A stretch of 64,000 bases of DNA from Desulfosporosinus sp. BRH_c37 (GTDB taxonomy: Bacteria > Bacillota > Desulfitobacteriia > Desulfitobacteriales > Desulfitobacteriaceae). Each line of letters begins with the position of its first letter. The stretch's first letter is position 1. Position numbers and translations under genes: made by a program. Of this stretch, positions 51,333 to 60,453 are shown piece by piece. The stretch is from positions 18,942-82,941 of the forward strand of contig LOEW01000239.1 in the NCBI GenBank assembly GCA_001516045.1, given 5' to 3'. Below the pieces are notes generated by a model. That model was not told the DNA's origin, ran no database searches, and was given only the letters and a program-made list of their open reading frames with translations.

Positions 51333-54143
51333 ATGGAAACAACACGCAGAAAGTTTCTCCAGGGTGCTGCTGCTTTAGGTGTAACGATGGCTTTAGCACC
51401 TATGGCGTTCGCGGATACTACACCCAAAGGGATTCCAAGCTGGAAAAATGGTTCACCAGCCGAAGATGCACTTGATACTGACCCCAGCGTAAGCTTTGTC
51501 TATTCGACCTGCTTAGGCTGTCGCAGCGATTGCAGCTTAAGAGGTAAAATTAAAGATGGCGTGGTTATTAAGTTAGACGGCAATCCTTATAGCCAGATGG
51601 CAACGGATACTCCGCTTAAATATGATACAGATCCGAAAGAAGCCCGCAAGTCAGCAGGGAGACTTTGCCCTCGTGGACAAGCTGGTTTACAACTTCTCTA
51701 TGATCCTTTAAGGATTCAACAACCCTTAAAACGTGCTGGTAAACGGGGAGAAAATAAATGGCAAGCGATTAGTTGGGATCAAGCGTATAAGGAAATTATT
51801 GAAGGCGGGAACCTTTTTGGGGAAGGAAATGTCGAGGGACTTAAATCCGTCAACGATTTAAATACCCCGATCGATCCGGAAGCTCCAGAGCTGGGTCCCA
51901 AAGCGAATCAATTTGTATTCTTAGCTGGACGGATTGAGAATAGTCGTTCTGAGCTTGTAAAACGTTTTGTGAATAATGCGTTCGGCTCGATTAACTGGTT
52001 TGAACACACAACGGTTTGTGAGCAGAGTCATCATATTGCTACTTCCTTTACCTTTGCAGGCAAGGGGCATTTGAAGCCCGATTTTGAAAACGCCAAGCTC
52101 ATTCTTAATTTTGGTGCTAACTATGGGGAAGCAAATTTTCCAATGAATGGATTAAGCCGTAAATTAGCTAATTTCAAACTAAATAAGGGCAAGTTAATTA
52201 CAGTAGATCCACGTTTCTCTGTGAGTGCCTCTAAATCCGATGAGTGGGTTCCGGTCCTACCAGGGACGGATGCTGCTCTGGCATTAGGGATAATCCAATG
52301 GATTATCGACAATAAACGCTATGACAAATCGTTCTTAGAAGCTCCTTCTAAAGATGCCGCTGCCAAAAAAGGAGAATCGAGCTGGTCGGACGCCACCTAT
52401 TTGGTACGCAGTGATAACGGCAAATTTCTGCGCGGTGATGAAGCGGGGCTGGGAGGGACTAAGGATGACTATGTCGTTCTGGTCGCAGGAGTTCCAACTT
52501 TAGCAGGGAAAGCTGATGCAGGAGACTTGTCAGGGGATATGACGGTTAACGGAATAGCCTGTAAAACTTCCTTTCAGCTTTTATCTGAAAGAGCAAAAGA
52601 AAAAGCTCTTAATGAATATGCGAAAATCTGTGGGGTCCCCCAAGAACAAATTGTGCGGGTTGCCGATCAGTTCTCATCCTACGGCAAGCTTGCCGTGGCA
52701 GATTTTTATCGGGGTCCGGTACAACACACGAACGGATTTCAAGCGGGTCGAGCTGTATGTATCTTGAACCTCCTAGTAGGTAATGTTGACCATCGCGGCG
52801 GGTATCAGGCGGGTGGAACCACCCTGAGTTACATGGGAGATAAGAACGGAAAATACCAAGTAGCTAAACTTCATGCGGGTGCGGTTAAGCCAAAGGGAAT
52901 TCGGATTTCGCGGGAACAGGCTAACTATGAAGATTCCACTGAATTCAAGAAAAATGGCTATCCTGCCAAGCGCCCTTGGTTTCCCTTAACCAAAGATGTT
53001 TACCAAGAGGTAGTGGCAGGAGTAATTGATGGGTATCCTTATCCCGCGAAAATACTTTGGTTACACATGGGAACACCCGCTTATGCTATACCTGGGATGA
53101 AAGACCGAGTTATAGCTGCCTTCAAAGATACTAAGAAAATTCCACTCTTTATTTCAACGGATATTGTCATTGGAGACACCTCGATGTATGCAGATTATAT
53201 CCTGCCCGAGGTCACTTATATGGAGCAATGGAATGCTTTAGGGGCACCACCGACGATTTTGGGGTTAGTGGCTGATGTTCGTCAACCCATGACGCATGTT
53301 TTGCCACAAACCAAGTCACTGGAAAATATCTGCATTGACCTAGCTAAGAAAATGAACCTTTCGGGATTTGGAGATAATGGTTTTGGGGCGGGGATGCCAC
53401 TTAATAAAGAAGAGGATTGGTATTTGAAATTGGTAGCTAACTTTGCAAGCCAATATGGAAAAATACCAGGGGTTACTGAAGAAGCGCAAGTTAAATATAT
53501 CCTTGATCGGGGCGGAGTTTTTGATGCAGGTGGGGCCTATGAAGGGCTGATGATGAAAAGTAAAGTAGCTAGTCTATGTACTATTTACGCCGAAAAAGTA
53601 GCGACGACCAAAGATTCCATGACGGGTAAAACCTTCGATGGCATTCCCACATACTATCCGGTGAGGGATGCTAAGGACCAAGAAATTAAGGACGACGGAT
53701 ATCCCTTTATTGCCACAACTTACAAACAAGCCTTCCAAACCCATAGTAGAACCATTTCAGCACCCTGGCTAACGGAGATTCAACCGGAGAACTTCGTGGA
53801 GATGAATAATGAAGATGGTCAAAAACTCGGGCTAAACAATGGTGACTTAGTTAAAGTGAGTGGACCTAGTAATAAAGAGGGAGTTAAAGGGAAAGTCCGC
53901 TTGCGCCCTGGTGTGCGACCAGGGGTAGTTATCGCTAGTGTTGGCTATGGCCACTGGAACTATGGTGCGGCTGATGCTGTCATTGACGGCAAAAATGTTC
54001 CAGGGGATGCGAAGCGGGGCAAAGGGGTAAATATTAACTATGCTATGCGAGTAGACGATTCGATCGGAAATGTTTGCCTCGAAGATAAAATCGGTGGAAG
54101 CTGCTCTTTCTATGATTCTCGTGTGAAAGTCGAAAAGGCATAG
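51333..54143 (+). CDS. Tat-exported Mo-bisMGD reductase catalytic subunit (TtrA/SrdA-like)
   Basis: 936 residues. It has a Tat signal TTRRKFLQGAAALG, the 4Fe-4S set CLGCRSDCSLRGKI with later GRLCPRGQAG, a probable Mo-ligand cysteine in EHTTVCEQSHHIATS, and cofactor-binding LGIIQWIIDNKRYD and FISTDIVIGDTSMYADYILPE. The order FeS-membrane-Mo subunit matches ttrBCA and srdBCA, and the upstream PhnD-like signalling unit matches the tetrathionate system. Tetrathionate, selenate or arsenate cannot be told apart by reading. A second, decayed C-terminal copy is at 58821-59689. Confidence 0.85.
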   Translation: METTRRKFLQGAAALGVTMALAPMAFADTTPKGIPSWKNGSPAEDALDTDPSVSFVYSTCLGCRSDCSLRGKIKDGVVIKLDGNPYSQMATDTPLKYDTDPKEARKSAGRLCPRGQAGLQLLYDPLRIQQPLKRAGKRGENKWQAISWDQAYKEIIEGGNLFGEGNVEGLKSVNDLNTPIDPEAPELGPKANQFVFLAGRIENSRSELVKRFVNNAFGSINWFEHTTVCEQSHHIATSFTFAGKGHLKPDFENAKLILNFGANYGEANFPMNGLSRKLANFKLNKGKLITVDPRFSVSASKSDEWVPVLPGTDAALALGIIQWIIDNKRYDKSFLEAPSKDAAAKKGESSWSDATYLVRSDNGKFLRGDEAGLGGTKDDYVVLVAGVPTLAGKADAGDLSGDMTVNGIACKTSFQLLSERAKEKALNEYAKICGVPQEQIVRVADQFSSYGKLAVADFYRGPVQHTNGFQAGRAVCILNLLVGNVDHRGGYQAGGTTLSYMGDKNGKYQVAKLHAGAVKPKGIRISREQANYEDSTEFKKNGYPAKRPWFPLTKDVYQEVVAGVIDGYPYPAKILWLHMGTPAYAIPGMKDRVIAAFKDTKKIPLFISTDIVIGDTSMYADYILPEVTYMEQWNALGAPPTILGLVADVRQPMTHVLPQTKSLENICIDLAKKMNLSGFGDNGFGAGMPLNKEEDWYLKLVANFASQYGKIPGVTEEAQVKYILDRGGVFDAGGAYEGLMMKSKVASLCTIYAEKVATTKDSMTGKTFDGIPTYYPVRDAKDQEIKDDGYPFIATTYKQAFQTHSRTISAPWLTEIQPENFVEMNNEDGQKLGLNNGDLVKVSGPSNKEGVKGKVRLRPGVRPGVVIASVGYGHWNYGAADAVIDGKNVPGDAKRGKGVNINYAMRVDDSIGNVCLEDKIGGSCSFYDSRVKVEKA

Positions 54144-54172
54144 AATTTGAGAGCTGGCGTATTTAGGTAAAA

Positions 54173-54208
54173 GCAGAATGCAGGAAGGCGTCCCTTCCTG
54201 CATTCTGC
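54173..54208 (+). terminator. strong hairpin after the catalytic subunit
   Basis: GCAGAATGCAGGAAGG (54173-54188) and CCTTCCTGCATTCTGC (54193-54208) form a perfect 16-bp stem with a 4-nt loop. There is no clear T-run, so it may also be an mRNA stabiliser. Confidence 0.65.
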
Positions 54209-54408
54209 ATTCAACAACGGTACGTAAGCTTATTTAGTTTAAAGTTAGTCGTTTTCGGACATACCAAAATAAGCCATTCCTTTTCCCTCTTCGTCATACC
54301 CTGATTAATTTTCAGGGTTTTGTACTGATTTCTAATGAACTATAAGTATGACATAATTAAAGTGAACGCTTTTCGTGCTCGTTATATTTTAGGTAGGAAG
54401 GTGAATAA

Positions 54409-55065
54409 ATGACTCAGGCAGCAGATTTTCAGAACGAGTCGGCAACACGTGCAAATCTATACAGTTTGTTCGCCGGGGGATTAGCCCGAAAAGTTGATGA
54501 CTCATGGTTAATTCCAAGGTTCCGTGAGAAACTTCAAATGGGGTTACCCGATGTTTCAGGCAAAGAGGAACTCGTAAAAGCCCTAAAAAGAGCAGAAGAA
54601 GACCCCAAGTATTTTAGAGAACTTCAACTGGACTATGATGCTTTGCTTAATGTGCCGGGACCCAAACTGACGTTTCCCTATGAGTCTTGCTATACCCATC
54701 GGAATATTGATGGGACGTATGGGCGGCTGTGGCAAGAACCTGCTCAGGATATGCATCGTATTTTAAAGGAATGGGCGATTGTCTTTGCCGAGGGCTGGGA
54801 TCTCATTCCAGATCATATCGCACTTGAGCTCTTCTTTATGGCAGAGCTTTGTCGTCGTACAAGTACTGCGAAAAACGTCGAGGATGAAGAAAGACTTCAA
54901 GAATGGCAAGTGAGGTTTTTTCAGGCTCATCTCAATTCGTGGATCTTTGAGTTTGTAAATGTGTTAGAGATGAAAGCAGATACCGATTTTTATCGAGGCA
55001 TGGCACATTTGCTAAGGGCCTTTTTAGAAGAGGAAAAAGAGGGATTAACTGATAATCTGGGGTAA
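54409..55065 (+). CDS. TorD-family molybdoenzyme chaperone
   Basis: 218 residues, all-helical TorD/DmsD type: RANLYSLFAGGLARKVDD, LDYDALLNVPGPKLTFPYES, YTHRNIDGTYGRLWQEPAQ and AEGWDLIPDHIALELFFMAEL. It binds the Tat signal of the catalytic subunit during cofactor insertion. AGGTAGGAAGG precedes ATG. It is monocistronic or followed by tatA. A truncated copy is at 36418-36906. Confidence 0.88.
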   Translation: MTQAADFQNESATRANLYSLFAGGLARKVDDSWLIPRFREKLQMGLPDVSGKEELVKALKRAEEDPKYFRELQLDYDALLNVPGPKLTFPYESCYTHRNIDGTYGRLWQEPAQDMHRILKEWAIVFAEGWDLIPDHIALELFFMAELCRRTSTAKNVEDEERLQEWQVRFFQAHLNSWIFEFVNVLEMKADTDFYRGMAHLLRAFLEEEKEGLTDNLG

Positions 55066-55212
55066 ATCAAATAATAAAGGCCTTACGACCTTCGAGGTAA
55101 ATCGGGTGTATTTTTTTCACGTACCGCAAGATGAACTTACTGTAGCGTAAACATAAAAGAGTTGCGCACAACTTTAGAATTGTGGGTAGTATAATAATGG
55201 AGGTGGACAATT

Positions 55213-55407
55213 ATGCTAACAACCTTTGGATTTTTTACGCCTATGACAGCTGGTATAGTTCTTATCATTGCTTTGGTTATTTTTGGACCGGGAAAGTTAC
55301 CGGAATTAGGGAAATCATTGGGCAAAGGGATAAAAGAATTTAAATCGGCTAGTGAGGGTGAAGAGAGAAAAGAAGATAAAGAAATTAAGACAGAAAAAAT
55401 TGATTGA
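55213..55407 (+). CDS. tatA: Tat translocase subunit TatA
   Basis: 64 residues: one membrane helix ([14 protein letters not shown]), the hinge [20 protein letters not shown] and a charged tail. GGAGGTGGAC precedes ATG. No tatC lies nearby. It probably assists export of the Tat substrate encoded upstream. Confidence 0.9.
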   Translation: MLTTFGFFTPMTAGIVLIIALVIFGPGKLPELGKSLGKGIKEFKSASEGEERKEDKEIKTEKID

Positions 55408-55961
55408 ATAATTGCCTTTTTTTGCCACGTGGCGCGAACATGTAGCACATGGCGCACAAGAAAATTCTATAAATGACGAGAAAAATTGTTAACGTACGAG
55501 GGTGAAGCCCAACCCCCGAGGAATCATCGAAGGCTAAAGCAGATGATCCACTGGTGGTGAACCAGTTTAAAAATAACTCCGGTCGGGAAGTTAAAAAAAG
55601 ATAAACTACCATTTCTGATGCGGCCATTGTAGTAGTTCTTTGTCTTTGTTGACTGTCTCAGCAGAGGGCAAAGTATTTGGTTTTTGCTAGAGACAGCTAT
55701 GTAGTGGTTAAGTTCGTTAATTGGTTATACTCCCTGAAGTAGTTCCCACACGACTTCACCGAGATGTAGACGTTTCGATGCTTATACATAAACAGCCCTA
55801 GGAGCTTTTCAGGGCGTTACCCCATCATTTGGCTTCTTCGAGATGTTAGTGCCCTCAGCATCGTTGCTGATGCTAGGCTTTTAATCAACATAGGAACGTG
55901 TCGCACCATTGAAATCATTCGCCAGTGAACACACCTTTCATATGTAATGGAGGCTATCACA
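55408..55961. other. 550-nt intergenic region
   Basis: No gene recognised. It contains repeated short elements (for example ACGTGGCGCGAACATG and CACATGGCGCAC near 55425-55460, GGGTGAAGCCCAACCCCCG near 55501). They suggest a structured RNA or relic of a mobile intron, but I could not assign one. The 3' end should hold the promoter of the molybdopterin-binding gene. Confidence 0.3.
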
Positions 55962-56984
55962 ATGGAAAAAATCAAAGTGCAAGATTCTGTTGGTGCCATT
56001 CTTATCCATGACATGACGCAAATTATTCCCGGTGTCATTAAAGGTCCTCGGTTTCGCAAGGGGCATGTCGTTCAGGAAGAAGATATTCCTGTCCTGCTGA
56101 GCATGGGGAAAGAACATATTTACGTCTGGGATCAAACGCCCGGTCTGATTCATGAAAATGAAGCTGCGGAGCGACTCGCCCGAGCAGTATACGGTTCCGG
56201 TTTAGTCCTTGACGAGCCCAAAGAAGGAAAAATCACCCTAACCGCTGCCCACGACGGCCTTCTTTACTCCTCAGAAAATGGCATTTTGGAGTTGAATGCT
56301 TTAGAAGGGGTCATCCTCGCCACGCTTCACAATCATTACCCCGTCAAAAAAGGAGATAAAGTCGCTGGAACCCGTGTCGTTCCTCTGATGATTGATGAGA
56401 AAGTGATCCTTGCAGCGGAGGAAATCGCCGGAACGTATTCTAACCCTATTCTGGATGTGCGGCCTCTAAAACACTTGAAGGTTGGCATCGTCGTCACGGG
56501 AAGTGAAGTCTATCATGGACGTATTCAAGATAAATTCGGGCCTGTACTACAAGCAAAAGTTGAAAAGTGGGGATCGGTCGTTATAGAGCAAGCGTTAGCC
56601 AGTGATGATGTGTCCCTAATCCAAAGTAGCATTCAAAACCAAATAAGTATGGGGGCAGAAATGATCTTAGTCAGTGGTGGCATGTCCGTGGATCCTGATG
56701 ACGTCACCCCGGCAGCGATTAAAGGAATGGGAGCAGAACTCATTACTTACGGTGCACCTGTTTTACCAGGAGCTATGTTTATGCTAGCCTACCTCAGAGA
56801 TATTCCCATCATGGGGTTACCTGGGTGCGTCATGTATTCTAAGAAAACCGTCTTTGATTTAGTCGCTCCTCGGATGCTTACGGGTGAACGACTGTCCCGG
56901 CTTGATATTATCAAGCTAGGAATGGGTGGTCTTTGTCTCGAATGCCCAGTCTGCACGTATCCCCGTTGTTCTTTCGGAAAATAA
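55962..56984 (+). CDS. MoeA/MoaB-like molybdopterin-binding protein
   Basis: 340 residues from ATG 55962 (GGAGG at 55948). It has VGAILIHDMTQIIPGVIKG, KGDKVAGTRVVPL, then the MoCF-type domain LKVGIVVTGSEVYHG, MILVSGGMSVDPDDVTPAAI and LPGAMFMLAYL, and a Cys-rich C terminus CLECPVCTYPRCSFGK that may bind metal. It is shorter than MoeA proper. It likely handles Mo cofactor delivery to the nearby reductase. Confidence 0.8.
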   Translation: MEKIKVQDSVGAILIHDMTQIIPGVIKGPRFRKGHVVQEEDIPVLLSMGKEHIYVWDQTPGLIHENEAAERLARAVYGSGLVLDEPKEGKITLTAAHDGLLYSSENGILELNALEGVILATLHNHYPVKKGDKVAGTRVVPLMIDEKVILAAEEIAGTYSNPILDVRPLKHLKVGIVVTGSEVYHGRIQDKFGPVLQAKVEKWGSVVIEQALASDDVSLIQSSIQNQISMGAEMILVSGGMSVDPDDVTPAAIKGMGAELITYGAPVLPGAMFMLAYLRDIPIMGLPGCVMYSKKTVFDLVAPRMLTGERLSRLDIIKLGMGGLCLECPVCTYPRCSFGK

Positions 56985-57129
56985 AAAATAATTCACATAT
57001 CTGAATACAAATAAGAAAGCACCTCCCAGATTGTAAAATGTACCATTGTACGTCTTCCTGTTTGGAACAATTAAACTTTAGGAGACCGTACAAATATAGA
57101 AGAAATAAGTTATTTCGTCATCGCTCCAA

Positions 57130-57281
57130 AGCTGGATCACCTAAAGCAGAAGTTATGGTGACCAGACAAGTGCCTTTAAGGCACTTGGGTATTATGGGAA
57201 ACCGTAATATCTCCTGCTGGAAAGGAGTCTGTCGACAGGTGGATTAAATCCCCCGGTTGTTTACAGACCGCGGGTTTTTTT
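57130..57281 (+). ncRNA. likely Moco riboswitch with terminator
   Basis: A compact multi-stem leader: TCACC/GGTGA, CCAGAC with GTCTG, CAAGTGCC (57167-57174) with GGCACTTG (57180-57187), ATTATGG-GAAA-CCGTAAT (57191-57208, GNRA loop), and CTCC/GGAG. It is followed by a GC-rich hairpin (57250-57273) and seven T residues. It is placed directly before moaA-moeA. The layout and position suit the Moco RNA family, but I cannot align it to the covariance model by eye. Confidence 0.6.
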
Positions 57282-57345
57282 ATGTGCATTATTTGCATTA
57301 GTCAAGGTTTCTTTACAGAATTTAATCTTTGAAAAGAGGGTAGTA

Positions 57346-57480
57346 ATGCAGGATCAATTTCAAAGGAAAATTGACTATCTTGTAATCTCAGTGACAGATC
57401 GCTGTAATCTGCGCTGTAAATACTGTATGCCAGTCGAGATTTACAGTGGAAGGAAAGATCGGTATGAAAATCATGATTGA
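57346..57480 (+). pseudogene. moaA: truncated moaA N terminus
   Basis: 44 residues: [21 protein letters not shown] with the radical-SAM CxxxCxxC, then [10 protein letters not shown] and a stop. GTP 3',8-cyclase is about 320 residues, so almost all is lost. The deletion fuses this start to the moeA leader. The RBS AAAGAGGG is intact. Confidence 0.85.
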
Positions 57481-58678
57481 ATTAGAAGAGGCGTTAGAAT
57501 TAGTTCTTAACCGCATCCGGCCGGTTGAAACAGAGCGCATTTCAATTACAGATGCCTATAAGCGTGTATTGGCTATTGACGTGACATCACAAATTGCCAT
57601 GCCACCGTTTGATCGTTCGCCTCTAGATGGTTATGCTTATTTAGCTACGGAAGGTGACTCTCAGCCACTTCGGCTTAACGTTGTAAGTGAGATTCCGGCG
57701 GGAACTTTCCCAGAGCGAGTTATAGCACTAGGTGAGGCTGCAAAGATATTCACGGGTGCCCCCATTCCGCCTGGTGCTAACTGTGTAGTGAGGATGGAAG
57801 ACACTGAGCAAGTCGGTGATGAAGTGACAATCTTGCATCCAGTATTACCTGGTTCTAATATTATACATAGAGGAGAGGAGATCAAAGAAGGGGATCTCCT
57901 CCTGAAACAGGGTTTCTTTTTAACTCCACCGGGTATTGGGCTCTTAGCCGCAGTTGGCATGGATCAAGTCACTGTATACCGTCGACCGCGTGTGGGGTTG
58001 CTCTCCACTGGGTCGGAACTTATGGACGTAGGGCAACCTTTACGCCCTGCAAAGATTTATAACAGTAACAGTTATACCCTACGCGGGATACTTCAAGAAG
58101 CTGGGTGCGAGGTTTTCGTGATTCCCATCGTTTCCGACCAAATCGAGGAGACCATCGAAGTTTTGAAAAGGCTTGCGGACACCGATATGGTCATAGCGAC
58201 TGGCGGAGCCTCTGTGGGGGATTATGATATAATGCGCCATGCTCTGGCCCAGTTTGGATGTGAAATGCTGTTTTGGAAATTAAATCTGAAGCCGGGGACT
58301 CCGGTGTCTGTCGGGCTAAAGGAAAAGCAGCTCTTTTTCTCCCTTTCAGGAAATCCCGCGGCTGCTATGGTGACGTTTGAACTTTTAGTTCGTCCTGCAC
58401 TTCGCAAATTGGCGGGACGCACTACTGCAGAAGATGGACATTTTCTGGTTAAAATGGCAAGTGGCTTTGGAAAGACAGGGAAACAACGACGCTTTTTACG
58501 TGCTCAAGCGGTGTTTAAAGATGGGGAAATTTGGGTTGATCTTGCTCCGGCTCAAGGATCGGGAATTCTTCGTTCCATGATTGGTAGCCATTTGTTAGTG
58601 GATGTGCCGGCAAACCATGGGCCAGTAGAACCTGGGGAACTCCTGATGGCTGGTCGGATTCCGGGATGCAGCTGCTGA
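57464..58678 (+). CDS. moeA: molybdopterin molybdenumtransferase
   Basis: 404 residues from ATG 57464 (GGAAGGAAAG upstream, inside the moaA relic). It has [63 protein letters not shown] and [21 protein letters not shown], all MoeA hallmarks. It inserts Mo into adenylylated molybdopterin for the nearby reductase. It is probably regulated by the upstream riboswitch. Confidence 0.92.
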   Translation: MKIMIELEEALELVLNRIRPVETERISITDAYKRVLAIDVTSQIAMPPFDRSPLDGYAYLATEGDSQPLRLNVVSEIPAGTFPERVIALGEAAKIFTGAPIPPGANCVVRMEDTEQVGDEVTILHPVLPGSNIIHRGEEIKEGDLLLKQGFFLTPPGIGLLAAVGMDQVTVYRRPRVGLLSTGSELMDVGQPLRPAKIYNSNSYTLRGILQEAGCEVFVIPIVSDQIEETIEVLKRLADTDMVIATGGASVGDYDIMRHALAQFGCEMLFWKLNLKPGTPVSVGLKEKQLFFSLSGNPAAAMVTFELLVRPALRKLAGRTTAEDGHFLVKMASGFGKTGKQRRFLRAQAVFKDGEIWVDLAPAQGSGILRSMIGSHLLVDVPANHGPVEPGELLMAGRIPGCSC

Positions 58679-58679
58679 T

Positions 58680-58815
58680 TTTCAGGTAGGCTTAATCCCA
58701 ACCCAGTTCTACTTTGATAAAAACGGCAATCCATTTGTGCCTTAAGATGCAAAAGCTATGCAAATGGAGTTGTATTCCACTCGTGATACCAATAAACACG
58801 TTTATACTGCACATC
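58680..58815 (+). pseudogene. thioredoxin-like fragment
   Basis: It reads VGLIPTQFYFDKNGNPFVP, a TAA (58744-58746), then DAKAMQMELYSTRDTNKHVY. The IPTQ-FFDKNG segment is typical of the second half of periplasmic thioredoxin-like proteins. The catalytic CxxC half is lost. It runs straight into the reductase-like relic in the same frame. Confidence 0.5.
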
Positions 58816-58820
58816 ATCAA

Positions 58821-59689
58821 GACCACCTCTACTTGAAACAAGTTGCTAATGTAGCGACGGATGGAAAACCAGTTTCAGAGGCTAATGAAGAGGAAGAGAA
58901 GATTTTCCTTGCCGCTAGGAAGCATCTTCCAAAATCGATCTTTGATTCTCAGCGTTGGAAAGAAGCGTGTGGGGCTGCTAATTGGAAAAAGGTAATTTAT
59001 GTTCTAAACCGAGGCGGACGCTTCCAAGATGATTCGGACACCTACGATGGAGAAAAACTGAAGAACAAGTATGCAGCACTCATTAATATATACCAGGAGA
59101 AGACCGCTAAGACCAAAAACACCATGACGGGTAAGAGCTTTATTCCTCATGCAGCTTATATGCCTGGTCCAGCGGACTGTACTGGTAAATTACTGACCGA
59201 TGAAAAAGATGAGTATCCGTTTAGCTTAATTACCTATCGCCCGATTCATCACACAAAGTCTAGAACGTCTGGAAACTACTGGTTGTTAGCGCTGGAAAAA
59301 GAAAACAGCATTATGATGAATGCTGTCGATGGGGATAAGCTGGGAATCAAAGATGGGGATAAAGTTCGCCTTCTATCGGCAAGAACCCAGATGGAGTCTG
59401 GAAGCTCGGACCTCAAGGCGAAATTCAGATGGTCGCGAAAGTGAAATTGGTCCAAGGGATACGTCCTGGAACCGTAGCCTTCCATGTGAGCTTTGGGCAC
59501 TTTGCCTATGGATCTCGCGATATTACCGTGGACGGCAAGGTTATTAAGGGAGATCCCCGGCGAGGAAAAGGAACGCACTTCAATCCTGTGATGCGAGTAG
59601 ACCCCGTTCTTAAAAATGTAGGGCTACAGGATATTACTGGAGGAAGTATTTGTTTCTATGATACCCGTGTAAAGGTTGTTAAAGCTTAA
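58821..59689 (+). pseudogene. C-terminal relic of a second TtrA/SrdA-like subunit
   Basis: It aligns with the last 300 or so residues of the catalytic subunit at 51333: YLKQVANVATD, VIYVLNRGGRFQDDSD, EKTAKTKNTMTGKSF, then after a one-base frameshift near 59385, GIRPGTVAFHVSFGHFAYG and GGSICFYDTRVKVVKA. It is diverged enough to be an older or distinct enzyme rather than a recent duplicate. It has no start and lacks the Mo ligand and FeS parts. Confidence 0.85.
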
Positions 59690-59721
59690 TTAAGAACCTT
59701 CCACCACTTTATCCAATTTTC

Positions 59722-59751
59722 AAGACCCCCACTTCTTGAGGTGGGGGTCTT
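59722..59751. terminator. bidirectional terminator
   Basis: AAGACCCCCAC (59722-59732) and GTGGGGGTCTT (59741-59751) form a perfect 11-bp stem followed by TTTCG. It is shared with the convergent gene at 59760. Confidence 0.85.
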
Positions 59752-59759
59752 TCGTAAAT

Positions 59760-60362
59760 TTACTTTTTTTTCATGGCATCATAGAATTTTGTCAAGTTAT
59801 CTGGTATGGAATATTTCGGCACTTCCTGTTCATCGTTACTCCCACCATATACTTCTTTTAGTAATGCTTCAATAATCATTGCTTTAGGTGGTATAGTGTA
59901 TTCGTTTCCTTGATAGACCCAAACCCTGCAGTCGACATCATCCCCACACAAATCACCACAAGACTCGCATAAACTTTCTTTAACGTCCATTTGAATGTCA
60001 CGTCCGTTCAGACGGATCGTTGGGGAACTTAAAAACTGATATTGCTTGGCAAGTTCTTCACTAATGACGTTGATCTTGTTTACCAATACTTCAACACCCG
60101 TTGCTTCAAGAACCTTTGACACTGCTGATAAAGCTTCATCAAGGCTTGTATCCGCTCCCTGACAGCGCGTGCAAACACTAACATCAAGAAACAAAAAATC
60201 AATGACAATTCGTTTTTTCTCAATTTGAACATCCTTTGGAACATCACAGCAACCCGGGCCGCAGGAACAGCCATCAAGCGTAACGGTTTGGGTATTCAGT
60301 GTTATATCACCACAATCTGAACAACAGGAACAGCCCCCAGAAACATTGTTGTTATCTACCAC
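59760..60362 (-). CDS. Cys-rich DUF2703-family protein
   Basis: 200 residues. The N-terminal 45 residues are rich in Cys (GGCSCCSDCGD, LDGCSCGPGCCDVP). A DUF2703-like domain follows: IDFLFLDVSVCTRCQGADTSL with CxxC, then QYQFLSSPTIRLNGRDI, a thioredoxin-like strand with cis-Pro, and CESCGDLCGDDVDCRVW. GGGGTTGT lies upstream. Family function is unknown. The cysteine content and neighbourhood suggest metalloid binding or redox. It lies downstream of the sigma factor but beyond a probable terminator. Confidence 0.72.
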   Translation of the reverse strand: MVDNNNVSGGCSCCSDCGDITLNTQTVTLDGCSCGPGCCDVPKDVQIEKKRIVIDFLFLDVSVCTRCQGADTSLDEALSAVSKVLEATGVEVLVNKINVISEELAKQYQFLSSPTIRLNGRDIQMDVKESLCESCGDLCGDDVDCRVWVYQGNEYTIPPKAMIIEALLKEVYGGSNDEQEVPKYSIPDNLTKFYDAMKKK

Positions 60363-60421
60363 TTACAACAACCCCTTATAGTTATTTGTCTTTCGACTTA
60401 CCTATAAAGACGCTGCATTGG

Positions 60422-60453
60422 AAAAAAGGACGCATATTATACGCCTTTTTTTC
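60422..60453 (-). terminator. possible terminator after the sigma factor
   Basis: AAAAAAGG...CCTTTTTTT with CG pairs inside forms a short hairpin with T-runs for both strands. It lies at the 3' end of the minus-strand sigma gene. Confidence 0.45.

Noticed and set aside
51333..54143. Naming the Mo subunit ArrA or ArxA because of the arsenic genes nearby
   Set aside because: Subunit order, the separate NrfD-type subunit and the PhnD-like sensor fit Ttr/Srd-type systems better; the substrate cannot be read from sequence.
55420..55620. Group II intron or other known ribozyme
   Set aside because: Some GC-rich repeats are suggestive, but I could not find a convincing domain V or maturase.
57038..57247. 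69-residue open frame before moaA
   Set aside because: It lies inside the structured leader that I assign as a riboswitch, with no RBS.
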